A DNA stretch of 64,000 nucleotides from Bacillota bacterium (lineage in GTDB: Bacteria; Bacillota; Clostridia; Christensenellales; Aristaeellaceae). The stretch covers positions 14,837 through 78,836 of the forward strand of contig JAEZQK010000055.1 in assembly GCA_023413135.1 (NCBI GenBank), given 5' to 3'. A program made the translations under genes and the position numbers. Each line of letters starts with the position of its first letter. The stretch's first letter is position 1. Below are positions 32,241 through 41,972 of this stretch, piece after piece. The notes below the pieces were generated by a model that was given only the letters and a program-made list of their open reading frames with translations, was not told the origin of the DNA and did no database searches.

Positions 32241-34025
32241 TTACCTATAAGAAAAGTCTTCACGAAGCGGGTCGAAATTGGGACCAAGGTAGGGGTCCCC
32301 TTCCTCCAGCTGTTTTGCCCAGCGGCCGCGCATAAAAGCTTCTTCCTGAAGATACCGCTTCCTCTTCTCGGGAGATTCGTCTGTTCCCCTGGATAACGAC
32401 TCGTAGTGGACAAGCTCTGCAAAAGGCGTAAATACAATCAGATATCCCCTCTCCCGGATACGAAGGCACAAATCCACATCGTTGAAATTAACCGCCAGCG
32501 TTTCCTCCATGCCGCCCAGCTCGCGATACATTTGCGCCCGCATTAGAAGGCATGCTCCCGTTACCGCAGATACATTCTGCTGGTACTGCAGCCTGCCCAT
32601 ATACCCATAATCGTCGTGAGGAAATCCACGATGATAGTGGCCTGCCAGTGTGAGAAGGCCAATGCCGATGCCGGCATGCTGCACACTTCCGTCAGGATAA
32701 TATAGCTTGGCCCCCACGGCCCCCACATCCGGCCTTTGGGCAAACATAAGCATTTCCGTCATCCATCCGGGATTGATTATCTCCGTGTCGTTATTCAAAA
32801 ACAAAAGATATTTGCCCGAAGCGTGGGTTGCAGCAAAATTATTGATGGCGGAGTAATTAAACGGCTTTGACCAAACCAACACCTTGATCCGGCCGTCACT
32901 TTTCAAGCTCTCATAATAATCAAATGTCCGCTGTTCCTTGCTGTTGTTCTCCACGATCATGATCTCATACGGCCTATAATCTGTTTTTTCCAGAATGGAA
33001 GCGATGCATTTTTGCAGTTTTTCCACATGATCGGATGTGGGGATGATGATGGAAACCAGCGCTTTTTCTTCCACTGCATAACTGATACGGTAGATTGAGG
33101 GAACCACCGTATCCATCACTTTGCCTTGCATCCCCATGCGCCCAAGATGATCCTCAATAGCAGCTTTGGCGGCACTTACCACATAGGGTTTGGCGGCCAC
33201 ATCAAATGCTACGGAAGCCTGGTGATTGCGCCAATAGTAAAGGATCCGCGGAATATGCACAATCTTTTTCGCTTTCTCGGTGAGCCTGAGCACCATATCA
33301 AAATCCTGGCTGCCGTCGTATGCTGTGCGGAAACAGCCTACTTTTTCCGCAAGCTCCCGGGAGAATACGGTCAAATGACAGATATAGTTATGGGCACGCA
33401 GTGTGTCCGGGGAAAAATCCTGCTTGAAATGTGGCAAATAGGCATCCTTGGGATGCTTTTTAAAAGTTGCTTCATCCGTGTAAATGAAATCCGCGCCAGT
33501 CCGCTCAATGGCTTCCATCACATAATACAGCGCGGAAGGATGCAAAAGATCATCGTGGTCCAGCAGCGCAAAATACGACCCCGTTGCCATTTGGATACAG
33601 GCATTCGTATTCTCGGAAATCCCCTTATTGTTTGCAAGCTTGATATAGCGGATGCGGTTGTCGTTTAGAGCACGCCTTTTAACAATTTCGCCCACCTCTG
33701 TATGTTCGCCATCGCTGCCATCCGCCAGGCAAAGCTCATAATGCCTACAGGTTTGTGCTTGTACTGAATCCAGCATCTCGCTGAGGAACTGAAGGGGTGT
33801 GTTATAGAGGGGTACCAGAATACTGATTGTCGCGGTCCTGTCAAAGAGCCGTTTTTCCTGATATTCTCTATCCTTTTCTTTTAACTGCCAAGCCTTTTTG
33901 AATGCTCTCGCGCCATATTTCGAATGCAGCTTGCGCCTAATCCGCATATATGTTAATTTATATCCGTCCTCGCTGACGCTTTGGAAAAGCCGATGGAAAA
34001 TTGCTTTTATCCGCATTACCGGCAT
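32241..34025 (-). CDS. Double-domain family 2 glycosyltransferase
   Basis: 594 residues with two GT-A domains. The first starts at about residue 66 (ISILVPLYNTPLQFL, with LLDHDDLLHP as the DxD region). The second starts at about 320 (SIIIPTSDHVEKL, with LLFLNNDTEI). A basic N-terminal 60 residues precede them. Such proteins add successive sugars in O-antigen, rhamnan or capsule synthesis. Divergence from the rhamnose genes makes a rhamnosyltransferase role plausible but unproven. Confidence 0.85.
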   Translation of the reverse strand: MPVMRIKAIFHRLFQSVSEDGYKLTYMRIRRKLHSKYGARAFKKAWQLKEKDREYQEKRLFDRTATISILVPLYNTPLQFLSEMLDSVQAQTCRHYELCLADGSDGEHTEVGEIVKRRALNDNRIRYIKLANNKGISENTNACIQMATGSYFALLDHDDLLHPSALYYVMEAIERTGADFIYTDEATFKKHPKDAYLPHFKQDFSPDTLRAHNYICHLTVFSRELAEKVGCFRTAYDGSQDFDMVLRLTEKAKKIVHIPRILYYWRNHQASVAFDVAAKPYVVSAAKAAIEDHLGRMGMQGKVMDTVVPSIYRISYAVEEKALVSIIIPTSDHVEKLQKCIASILEKTDYRPYEIMIVENNSKEQRTFDYYESLKSDGRIKVLVWSKPFNYSAINNFAATHASGKYLLFLNNDTEIINPGWMTEMLMFAQRPDVGAVGAKLYYPDGSVQHAGIGIGLLTLAGHYHRGFPHDDYGYMGRLQYQQNVSAVTGACLLMRAQMYRELGGMEETLAVNFNDVDLCLRIRERGYLIVFTPFAELVHYESLSRGTDESPEKRKRYLQEEAFMRGRWAKQLEEGDPYLGPNFDPLREDFSYR

Positions 34026-34219
34026 ACTGTTTTCCCTTTCTCTTCTACCGAACGCCTAATCCATTACGGCATACTTTGCACGCGTATTCTACCATTGCAC
34101 AAGTGCTCACGTCAACAAAACGGTTGTCCCCTCCGTGTAAAAGGCAATGAAATCTTAGTTATACGCAAAGCAAGAGTATTGTTTACATTTAGCCAACCAG
34201 TTTTTATCAGCAAACTGTA

Positions 34220-34248
34220 TTGATAGAACAGCAATGGTAAGGTACAAT
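34220..34248 (+). promoter_or_regulatory. Promoter of the rhamnose operon
   Basis: TTGATA (34220-34225), 17 bases, TACAAT (34243-34248), 62 bases before the rfbA start, within the 284-base divergent gap. I see nothing else in that gap. Confidence 0.65.
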
Positions 34249-34309
34249 AGATATTGGAAATTGTTGAGTTTGCTTGATTTATGCTATTACTTTAACGGAG
34301 GAGTTTGCG

Positions 34310-35194
34310 ATGAAGGGCATCATATTGGCCGGTGGTGCAGGAACACGCCTTTTTCCCTTGACTATGGTAACCAGCAAGCAACTGCTGCCGGTATATGACA
34401 AGCCAATGATCTATTATCCTCTTTCCATTTTAATGCTGGCCGGCATTCGTGATATCCTGATCATTTCCACACCGGAGGATACGCCCAGGTTTGAGCATTT
34501 GCTTGGAGATGGCCATTCTTTTGGAATATCCATCTCCTATGTGGTGCAGCCATCGCCAGATGGTTTGGCCCAGGCATTTATTCTTGGAGAGGATTTTATC
34601 GGTGAAGACAATTGTGCCATGATTTTGGGAGATAACATTTTTTACGGCAACGGATTCGGCAAACTCCTGCGGGCGGCAGTGCAAGATGCGGAGCAGGGCT
34701 GGGCCACAGTCTTTGGCTACTACGTGCAGGACCCGGAGCGTTTTGGCGTTGTGGAATTCGATGCTATAGGTAAGGTACTTTCCCTGGAGGAAAAGCCCAA
34801 AGAACCCAAAAGCAACTATGCCATCACCGGGCTATACTTTTATGATAACCGTGTTGTTGAATTTGCCAAGCAGCTCCGGCCCAGTGCAAGGGGAGAACTG
34901 GAAATTACTAATTTGAACCAGCTTTACCTGAACGAAAATGCATTGAATGTTCAGCTATTGGGCCGGGGTTTTGCATGGCTGGATACCGGCACCATGGACA
35001 GCCTTCTGGATGCCGCAGACTTTGTACGCATGATCGAAAAACGACAAGGAATCAAAGTATCCGCACCGGAGGAAATTGCATATGGAAATGGCTGGATCAG
35101 CCAGGAGGCACTGATGGATTCGGCTTTGCGATATGGCAAGTCTCCTTACGGAGAACACCTAAAGCGGGTAGCAGAAGGAAAAATACGATATTAG
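34310..35194 (+). CDS. rfbA: Glucose-1-phosphate thymidylyltransferase
   Basis: 294 residues. GGAGTRLFPLT forms the nucleotide loop, YDKPMIYYPLS and ILGDNIFYG follow, and EEKPKEPKSNYAITGLYFYD is the sugar-binding part of RmlA. It makes dTDP-glucose, the first step of dTDP-L-rhamnose synthesis. GGAGG precedes ATG 34310. It is first in the operon rfbACBD. Confidence 0.95.
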   Translation: MKGIILAGGAGTRLFPLTMVTSKQLLPVYDKPMIYYPLSILMLAGIRDILIISTPEDTPRFEHLLGDGHSFGISISYVVQPSPDGLAQAFILGEDFIGEDNCAMILGDNIFYGNGFGKLLRAAVQDAEQGWATVFGYYVQDPERFGVVEFDAIGKVLSLEEKPKEPKSNYAITGLYFYDNRVVEFAKQLRPSARGELEITNLNQLYLNENALNVQLLGRGFAWLDTGTMDSLLDAADFVRMIEKRQGIKVSAPEEIAYGNGWISQEALMDSALRYGKSPYGEHLKRVAEGKIRY

Positions 35195-35205
35195 GAAGCA
35201 TAAAC

Positions 35206-35778
35206 ATGAGAAAAATTGAAACGGCACACCCCGATGTATTCATTCTGGAGCCTAAAGTATTCGGCGATCCTCGCGGTTGGTTTATGGAGACCTACTCTTC
35301 CAAAGACATGGCGGAGATGGGGCTGTCTGTTCTTTTTGTGCAGGATAACCACAGCTTTACAGCCGATCCTGGAACGCTTCGCGGCCTGCATTATCAAGAG
35401 AACCCCATGGCTCAGGCCAAACTGGTTCGGGTACTAAGGGGTGCCGTGCTAGATGTGGCGGTGGATATCAGGCAGGGTTCCCCCAATTATCTCAAATGGG
35501 TATCCGTCGAACTATCTTCGGAAAACAAACGTATGCTGTTTATCCCCCGTGGATTTGTCCATGGCTTTTTGACATTGACGCCGGATGTGGAATTCATGTA
35601 CAAGGTTGACAACCTATATAGTCAGAAGCATGATAGATCCATACGCTTTGATGATCCGGATATTGGCGTCGAATGGGGGCTTACAACCCCGAGGCTATCC
35701 GATAAAGACCTGAATGCGCCGCTCCTGAGGGATATTGGCAGCCCATTCATTTACGATTCACATGGAGGTATTGCATGA
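35206..35778 (+). CDS. rfbC: dTDP-4-dehydrorhamnose 3,5-epimerase
   Basis: 190 residues, cupin fold. LEPKVFGDPRGWFMETYSS, the catalytic histidine in LRGLHYQENP, RGAVLDVAVDIRQGSP and IPRGFVHGFLTLT match RmlC. It starts 12 bases after rfbA (AGGAA upstream) and its stop overlaps rfbB by four bases. Confidence 0.95.
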   Translation: MRKIETAHPDVFILEPKVFGDPRGWFMETYSSKDMAEMGLSVLFVQDNHSFTADPGTLRGLHYQENPMAQAKLVRVLRGAVLDVAVDIRQGSPNYLKWVSVELSSENKRMLFIPRGFVHGFLTLTPDVEFMYKVDNLYSQKHDRSIRFDDPDIGVEWGLTTPRLSDKDLNAPLLRDIGSPFIYDSHGGIA

Positions 35779-36797
35779 AGATCCTTGTTACCGGCGGTGC
35801 AGGATTCATTGGTAGCAATTTCACGTATTATCAATTAAGGAATCATCCGGACGACTACATACTCTGCCTGGATGCACTGACTTATGCCGGCAATTTGGAA
35901 ACGCTGGATGAAGCGCAGAAAGATCATCATTTCCGTTTTGTCAAAGGCGATATTGCTGACCGGGCATGTGTGAACCGCCTTTTTGAAGAAGAAAAACCCG
36001 ACATAGTCGTCAATTTTGCGGCGGAGACCCACGTAGACAGATCCCTTGAGAATCCCGAGGTTTTTTTGCGTACCAATGTCATGGGAACACAGGTATTGAT
36101 GGACGCATGCCGTAAGTTTGGCATCACCCGATACCATCAGGTTTCCACAGACGAAGTGTATGGTGATCTGCCGCTGGACAGACCGGATTTGTTCTTCCGT
36201 GAGGATACACCCATCCATGCCTCCAGCCCCTACTCTGCCAGCAAAGCTTCGGCCGATCTGCTGGTACTGGCATATTTCAGAACATTCAAGCTCCCCATTA
36301 CCATTACCCGCTGCTCCAACAATTACGGTCCATATCAGTTTCCGGAAAAGCTGATCCCCCTTATGATCTCAAGAGCGTCTGCCGATCAATCACTACCCGT
36401 TTACGGTAAAGGCGAAAATGTACGGGATTGGCTGCATGTTAATGACCATTGCCGTGCCATTGACCTGGTCATGCGTAAAGGCCAAGCCGGCGAGGTTTAC
36501 AATGTAGGCGGTCATAATGAGCGCAGCAACCTTATGGTCGTCAAAGCCATACTGCGGGCGCTGAATAAGCCGGAGAGCTTGATATCATTCGTAAAGGACA
36601 GGCCGGGCCACGACCTTCGCTATGCAATCGATCCGGAAAAAATACATAAAGAACTGGGCTGGCTTCCTCAGATATCATTTGAGGAAGGAATAGAAGAAAC
36701 AGTCCGCTGGTATCTTGCGAATAAGCACTGGTGGGAGAATATTTTGAAAGGTGATTATCAGGATTACTATCGGAAAATGTATTCTGAACGTTTGTAA
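35775..36797 (+). CDS. rfbB: dTDP-glucose 4,6-dehydratase
   Basis: 340 residues, extended SDR. GGAGFIGSNF binds NAD, AAETHVDRS and STDEVYGDL hold the active-site Thr-Asp-Glu group, and YSASKASADLLV has the catalytic Tyr/Lys. NNYGPYQFPEKLIP completes the signature. It is translationally coupled to rfbC. Confidence 0.96.
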   Translation: MKILVTGGAGFIGSNFTYYQLRNHPDDYILCLDALTYAGNLETLDEAQKDHHFRFVKGDIADRACVNRLFEEEKPDIVVNFAAETHVDRSLENPEVFLRTNVMGTQVLMDACRKFGITRYHQVSTDEVYGDLPLDRPDLFFREDTPIHASSPYSASKASADLLVLAYFRTFKLPITITRCSNNYGPYQFPEKLIPLMISRASADQSLPVYGKGENVRDWLHVNDHCRAIDLVMRKGQAGEVYNVGGHNERSNLMVVKAILRALNKPESLISFVKDRPGHDLRYAIDPEKIHKELGWLPQISFEEGIEETVRWYLANKHWWENILKGDYQDYYRKMYSERL

Positions 36798-36817
36798 ACA
36801 AAAGGGGTTTATTTATT

Positions 36818-37672
36818 ATGAAGGTTCTGGTAACGGGTGCAAAGGGTCAACTTGGTTTTGACGTGTGCAAACATCTCAGAACACGTGGTATTGAAAACAA
36901 AGGTGTGGATCTTGAAGATTTTGACCTGACTGACCGGAAGCAGACCATGGATGCCATTTTAAACTATGCACCTGATGCTATCGTGCATTGTGCTGCTTAT
37001 ACCGCAGTAGACAAAGCTGAGACTAATCAGGATATTTGCCGCAAGGTGAATGTGGATGGTACCAGGCATGTAGCCCAGGCGGCAAAGTACCTAGGTGCAA
37101 AAATGATCTATATCTCCACAGATTATGTGTTTGATGGGCAAGGCGCCTCCCCTTTTGAAGTTGATGCTTCAATCAACCCGCAGAATGTATATGGTACAAC
37201 AAAAGCGCAAGGAGAAGAGGCAGTGCGTTCTCTCCTGGAAAAATACTTCATTGTCCGCATCAGTTGGGCCTTCGGTATCAATGGCAACAATTTCGTTAAG
37301 ACAATGTTGAGATTGGGAGCGGAAAAAGATTCGCTGAATGTTGTAAATGATCAGATTGGCTCCCCTACTTATACGGATGACTTGGCTCCGCTTCTTTGCG
37401 ATATGCTGGAAACAGAGCGATATGGCACTTTTCACGCAACAAATGAAGGTTACTGCTCCTGGTATGAGTTTGCTACATACATCATGGCTCAGGCAAACCT
37501 AACATGCCAAATTAAGCCTATTCCAACGAGGGAGTATCCAACCCCGGCAAAACGGCCCCTCAATTCAAGACTAAGCAAAAAAAGCCTGGATGAAGCAGGC
37601 TTCCTTAGGTTACCACCATGGCAGGATTCGGTTAAACGATTTCTGGCACTTATATGCGATGGGATACTCTGA
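36818..37672 (+). CDS. rfbD: dTDP-4-dehydrorhamnose reductase
   Basis: 284 residues. TGAKGQLGFDV, HCAAYTAVDKAE, STDYVFDG and YGTTKAQGEEAV follow the RmlD pattern, completing dTDP-L-rhamnose synthesis. AAAGGGG precedes the ATG, 20 bases after rfbB. It converges with the phosphonate operon, 8 bases between the stops, with no room for a separate terminator. Confidence 0.94.
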   Translation: MKVLVTGAKGQLGFDVCKHLRTRGIENKGVDLEDFDLTDRKQTMDAILNYAPDAIVHCAAYTAVDKAETNQDICRKVNVDGTRHVAQAAKYLGAKMIYISTDYVFDGQGASPFEVDASINPQNVYGTTKAQGEEAVRSLLEKYFIVRISWAFGINGNNFVKTMLRLGAEKDSLNVVNDQIGSPTYTDDLAPLLCDMLETERYGTFHATNEGYCSWYEFATYIMAQANLTCQIKPIPTREYPTPAKRPLNSRLSKKSLDEAGFLRLPPWQDSVKRFLALICDGIL

Positions 37673-37680
37673 TGTCTCTT

Positions 37681-38796
37681 TTATTTACATTCGGATAGAT
37701 ATTGCATAAAATTCATTTTGTTCTCTATTGCAGATGTCGTTGGCCGCCCAAGATTCTCTCTAGAGCCAATAGCTGCATTTATTTCAATAAAACACAGTTC
37801 CTTGCTTTCTTTTGCTATTTTCAACTGAATAACCATTTCCTCGATATTATCGACACTCACTGCATTGGGATATCCGCATCCTTTTGCAATCTGAACCAAA
37901 TTGATTTTTCCAGCTACTGTAGGCATACCACCAACTGTTTCATGGGCTTCATTATTTATTACCACATGGACCATGTTCCTTGGCGAACAAGATCCCAAAA
38001 CAGCCATTGCTCCCATGTGCATCAGGACCGCGCCGTCTCCATCAATACACCACACTTTCGTATTCGGTTTACGAAGCGCTATGCCCATAGCAATCGAAGA
38101 ACAATGCCCCATAGATCCGACAGTCAAAAAATCGTATATATGCGTTTGTCTGTTTTCCTCTCGGATTTCGAATAACTCACGCGATATCTTTCCTGTTGTA
38201 GATACGACGACATCCGTACCACTTACCGCTACTATATGCCGGATTATTTCCTCCCGTATCATTGCTTTTTCATTTTTATATTTCACCTTTTCATCAAACG
38301 TCAATACATCTTTGCGGACTATAAATGCTACGCTTTTGCCATCAGCCAGCAGCGATTTGAAAGCTTCCATCTGGGTATATAATTCCGCTTCAGTTGTTTC
38401 TTTTCCAATGACGAAAGTACAAATACCTATATCCTCAAGCAATCGGATGGTTACTTCGCCTTGAAATATATGCTGTGGCTCGTCCTTCACACCAGGTTCA
38501 CCACGCCATCCAATAATAAAGATACACGGGATGCCGTATATCTTATCGTTCAATAGTGAAGTAACAGGATTGACAATATTCCCGATACCGCTGTTTTGAA
38601 GGTATACAACTGGAGTTTTTCCTGTGGCAAGATGATATCCCGCGGCTAATGCCACACAATTCCCCTCATTAGCTGCAATAATATGTTGATCAGAAATCCC
38701 AAATCTTTTCATAAGATAATTGCACAGCGGCTTAAGCTGAGAATCTGGCACACCTACAAAAAAGTCGTAGTTCGTGAGAAAATCCAGCCTCATCAT
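37681..38796 (-). CDS. Phosphonopyruvate decarboxylase
   Basis: 371 residues, a TPP enzyme. The N-terminal FFVGVPDSQLKPL and AANEGNCVALAAGYHLATG, then NSGIGNIVNPVTSL, and the C-terminal TPP-binding GDGAVLMHMGAMAVLG with the following asparagine (VVINNEAHE) match phosphonopyruvate and sulfopyruvate decarboxylases. With PEP mutase in the same operon, phosphonopyruvate is the likely substrate and phosphonoacetaldehyde the product. This step pulls the unfavourable mutase reaction forward. GGAGAAACA precedes the ATG, which overlaps the upstream stop by four bases. Last gene of the operon. Confidence 0.9.
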   Translation of the reverse strand: MMRLDFLTNYDFFVGVPDSQLKPLCNYLMKRFGISDQHIIAANEGNCVALAAGYHLATGKTPVVYLQNSGIGNIVNPVTSLLNDKIYGIPCIFIIGWRGEPGVKDEPQHIFQGEVTIRLLEDIGICTFVIGKETTEAELYTQMEAFKSLLADGKSVAFIVRKDVLTFDEKVKYKNEKAMIREEIIRHIVAVSGTDVVVSTTGKISRELFEIREENRQTHIYDFLTVGSMGHCSSIAMGIALRKPNTKVWCIDGDGAVLMHMGAMAVLGSCSPRNMVHVVINNEAHETVGGMPTVAGKINLVQIAKGCGYPNAVSVDNIEEMVIQLKIAKESKELCFIEINAAIGSRENLGRPTTSAIENKMNFMQYLSECK

Positions 38797-39920
38797 TGTT
38801 TCTCCTTTTCATTTAGCTTAACGATCTGACAATAAAGGGAATAAATTATCTCTTCGCTAAGGTGTACAGGGGTATTCTTTAACCGTATGGGATTTACAGA
38901 TTTTGTTAGCAAAATCAAATCATCATTTTTGTCCGTTTCGGGAGAATTCATGGAAAAGCGTGCAAGCATATCCTCAAACATATGGATTGCATGCGTTATC
39001 GTATCCGCCCCAAGGGTCGCTGCAATAGCTTCGAATATGTCCTGGAGGTAGATACTTCCTCTTGAATCAATGCATTTATCCAAGTTATATTCCATATACT
39101 TCCACAAAGGCGGAAGGCAACGTGAAACAGCATGCCCATGAGGAAGCTGATATAAAGATGTCAGTTTATAGCTCATCGCATGTGCTGCCGTTGTTTGTGT
39201 AATATTGATTGCTCGTCCGGCATAGTTTGCTGCCAACATGATCTTCGCGGCAGCCTCATCCGAATTGCCATGGATATAAGCATCCATGTTAGCCCATATC
39301 ATTTCAATTGCCAGTTTAGAATATAACTTGCTCTCATTATTTGAGTTCACAGACCACCATGATTCAATGCCCTGACATAACGCATCAAGCATGGTGCATT
39401 TTTTCTGATATAGCGGTAATGTACGCAGAAGCTTGTTATCAAGAATAGCATAATCTGGAATGATACTGTCATGCGTTACAGATTGTTTCTCCCCCTGATA
39501 ATAAATAACTGCATAACGGGTTGACTCGCTGCCCGTCCCCGCAGTCGTGGGGATTGCAATTAATGGGATCCCGCTATCCTTATACGTCTGCGTAAGGTAG
39601 TTTTTGTCCGGATCCATCCGGCAATAGAGTCTGACACACTTTGCCACATCAATCGAACTACCGCCGCCTATTGCGACGATAGTATCACATTCAGCATCAT
39701 TAAACAGTTTTATGCACCTGCAAACATCCTCATAAAGCGGATTTGATGTAAAACCGTTGAACTGAACATGTGGCACAGCAATTGCATCAAAGTACTCTTT
39801 AACGGGCAGATACGGAAATGCTTGATCACAAACCAAAAGGTATCGCTTTGTTGCCAGCGATTCCAAAATCTCTTTTAATCTTGCGCAGCTGTCAGCACCG
39901 CAAAAGATCGTTTGGGTCAT
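38793..39920 (-). CDS. Iron-type alcohol dehydrogenase, probable phosphonoacetaldehyde reductase
   Basis: 375 residues. AIGGGSSIDVAKCVRLY is the NAD-binding site of group III alcohol dehydrogenases, IPTTAGTGSESTRYAVI the second signature, and HAMSYKLTSLYQLPHGHAV carries metal-binding histidines. Placed between PEP mutase and phosphonopyruvate decarboxylase, it fits PhpC-type enzymes that reduce phosphonoacetaldehyde to 2-hydroxyethylphosphonate. GGAGGAATAAATC precedes the ATG. The substrate is inferred from context; the family alone does not decide. Confidence 0.85.
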   Translation of the reverse strand: MTQTIFCGADSCARLKEILESLATKRYLLVCDQAFPYLPVKEYFDAIAVPHVQFNGFTSNPLYEDVCRCIKLFNDAECDTIVAIGGGSSIDVAKCVRLYCRMDPDKNYLTQTYKDSGIPLIAIPTTAGTGSESTRYAVIYYQGEKQSVTHDSIIPDYAILDNKLLRTLPLYQKKCTMLDALCQGIESWWSVNSNNESKLYSKLAIEMIWANMDAYIHGNSDEAAAKIMLAANYAGRAINITQTTAAHAMSYKLTSLYQLPHGHAVSRCLPPLWKYMEYNLDKCIDSRGSIYLQDIFEAIAATLGADTITHAIHMFEDMLARFSMNSPETDKNDDLILLTKSVNPIRLKNTPVHLSEEIIYSLYCQIVKLNEKEKQ

Positions 39921-39923
39921 GAT

Positions 39924-41939
39924 TTATTCCTCCGGGATGAGCGTCAAAATATCTTTAATCGACATGCACATGTCATCGGCTTCCTTTGCTCTATGGTTTT
40001 CCAGGATTGCCAAAGCTGTCCTTTGCATTGCAGGAAATCCACTGCGAGTAAGCTGGTTTGCATAAATTACGATATTGACACCGCGCCTTGCGAACTCATC
40101 CTCTGTCACTGTATTGAACGATGTAGGAACAACTACAATAGGTGTCGTTGCATCCTTCGCGCGAAATTTCTCAACAAACTCGAATATCTCACCCGGTTCT
40201 TTCTTCCGGCTATGAATCATAATGCCATCGGCTCCTGCGGCAGTAAATGCAAAGGCACGAGTTAGCGCATCCTCCATCCCCCGTTCAAGGATTAGGCTTT
40301 CAATGCGGGCAATGATCATGAACTCGCTAGTTTTCTGCGCTCTCTTGCCAGCCGTAATTTTTGCGCTGAAATTTTCGATGCTATCTTGTGACTGCTCCAC
40401 CTCGGTGCCAAAAAGAGAATTCTTCTTAAGCCCCGTCTTGTCCTCAATAATGACAGCTGAAACACCCATACGTTCAAGGGTCTTCACCGTATATACAAAA
40501 TGCTCGGTCAAGCCACCAGTATCCCCGTCAAGAATAATCGGCTTTGTAGTCACTTCCATGATATCATCAATGGTACGCATGCGCGAAGACATATCTACCA
40601 GTTCGATGTCCGGCTTTCCTTTTGCCGTAGAATCACATAGGCTTGATACCCACATTCCATCGAACTGATATGCTTTTCCTTCCTGGTATACGATCGTTTT
40701 TTCAGCAATCAACCCAGTGATCCCACTGTGCGCTTCGATGATACTGATAAGCGGCTTGATTGCAAGCAGCCTGCGTAACCTGCCTCGCCGGATATCCGGA
40801 ATAGACAAGCGTGCCCGGCTCTCCTTCTCAAGCTCCGCATATTTACCCTCCCGAGAATAAGGAAATTCAACAAGCGTTCCGCCATACTCTGCCAAGACTG
40901 ACACAACCTCATCACGAACAGGCTTTTGAAAGCCTTCGTTCCAGTCGTCGCCATGAACAACATAGGTCGGTTGCAGCTTGCGTAGGACATCCGCATAACT
41001 AAGTGTCTTTTGCACAAGGACATTGTGTACGCCATAGATGTTCTTAAATAACGATAACCTTTCTTCAAGAGGCATCATGGGAAAGCGTCTATAGCTTGCG
41101 ACTGCTTCATCAGAAAGCACACCAATAGTTAGTTTACCCAAACTGGAAGCCTTTCTGATGATCGCAATATGTCCGCTATGGACCATATCCGTAGAGAAAC
41201 ACATATATACGCTTCGCCGCTCAACCTCCCGTACCTTTACAGAAATCACAGCTAAATCTTCCGGTGTATCAATTTCGCTGCAAAGTGCATTCTTGACATC
41301 CAGTATCTCAATTGCACATTTGTCAGACACCTCATTAAGCGCGCTTTCGGCATAGCATTTGACCTTCCCTGTCTCGCAGAAAGCAATAATATTCTGAAGC
41401 CAGATTCTCCAGTCATTTTTCAGGAGCTTATAGATTGGCTGGACCGCCATGGCATCGGTAAAAAACTCAACACCAACCTTCAAAACCTTGCCATCTTTGA
41501 CCACGGCTTTAAAGTCTTTTTCTGGTAGTTCAAGCGTAGAGCTCGCTGCGATACAGCTCGTTCCATATGCGAGAATAGACTCAAATACACTATTTTCAAA
41601 CACAAGGTCGCCATGCATGAGAATAATGTCATCGTCCAATTCTTCTCTAGCACAGTAAATCGAATAAATGTAATTTGTCTCCGCATAGATCGGATTTCTC
41701 ACAAATGTATAATGCAATGGTAATTCAAGCGAATGGCAATAATTCACAAGAATATCGTCAAACATTCCGGTGGTCATAACGACTTCTCTGATACCTGCTT
41801 CCGAAATCTGCTTTAGCTGACGGCTTAATATGGTATCACTCTTTGATATCTCCGTCATGCATTTCGGGTGTTCGCTCGTTAGTACGCCCATACGCCTTCC
41901 AAGACCGGAGTTAAGTATCAGGGCCTTCATACCATCCAT
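39924..41939 (-). CDS. Three-domain protein: nucleotidyltransferase, cytidylyltransferase, phosphoenolpyruvate mutase
   Basis: 671 residues. Domain 1 (about 5-235) is a sugar-nucleotidyltransferase fold with LNSGLGRRMG and HPKCM, as in LicC/PntC. Domain 2 (about 245-370) is a TagD-like cytidylyltransferase with HSGH at about 254-257 and VVHGDDW. Domain 3 (about 390-671) is PEP mutase with the diagnostic EDKTGLKKNS at about 499-508 and LDGDTGG. PEP mutase makes phosphonopyruvate from PEP; the transferase domains would activate the final phosphonate as a CMP ester. ATG 41939 is preferred over GTG 41942; another ATG lies three codons further in. It belongs to a five-gene operon. Confidence 0.9.
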   Translation of the reverse strand: MDGMKALILNSGLGRRMGVLTSEHPKCMTEISKSDTILSRQLKQISEAGIREVVMTTGMFDDILVNYCHSLELPLHYTFVRNPIYAETNYIYSIYCAREELDDDIILMHGDLVFENSVFESILAYGTSCIAASSTLELPEKDFKAVVKDGKVLKVGVEFFTDAMAVQPIYKLLKNDWRIWLQNIIAFCETGKVKCYAESALNEVSDKCAIEILDVKNALCSEIDTPEDLAVISVKVREVERRSVYMCFSTDMVHSGHIAIIRKASSLGKLTIGVLSDEAVASYRRFPMMPLEERLSLFKNIYGVHNVLVQKTLSYADVLRKLQPTYVVHGDDWNEGFQKPVRDEVVSVLAEYGGTLVEFPYSREGKYAELEKESRARLSIPDIRRGRLRRLLAIKPLISIIEAHSGITGLIAEKTIVYQEGKAYQFDGMWVSSLCDSTAKGKPDIELVDMSSRMRTIDDIMEVTTKPIILDGDTGGLTEHFVYTVKTLERMGVSAVIIEDKTGLKKNSLFGTEVEQSQDSIENFSAKITAGKRAQKTSEFMIIARIESLILERGMEDALTRAFAFTAAGADGIMIHSRKKEPGEIFEFVEKFRAKDATTPIVVVPTSFNTVTEDEFARRGVNIVIYANQLTRSGFPAMQRTALAILENHRAKEADDMCMSIKDILTLIPEE

Positions 41940-41972
41940 CACACTTTCTTAGGTAATCTATGACCGGTTTTC

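Noticed and set aside
31989..32396. 135-codon + strand frame between the epimerase and the double GT2 gene.
   Set aside because: It covers the small - strand gene with a good ribosome binding site and part of the GT2 gene; its sequence is low-complexity and basic.
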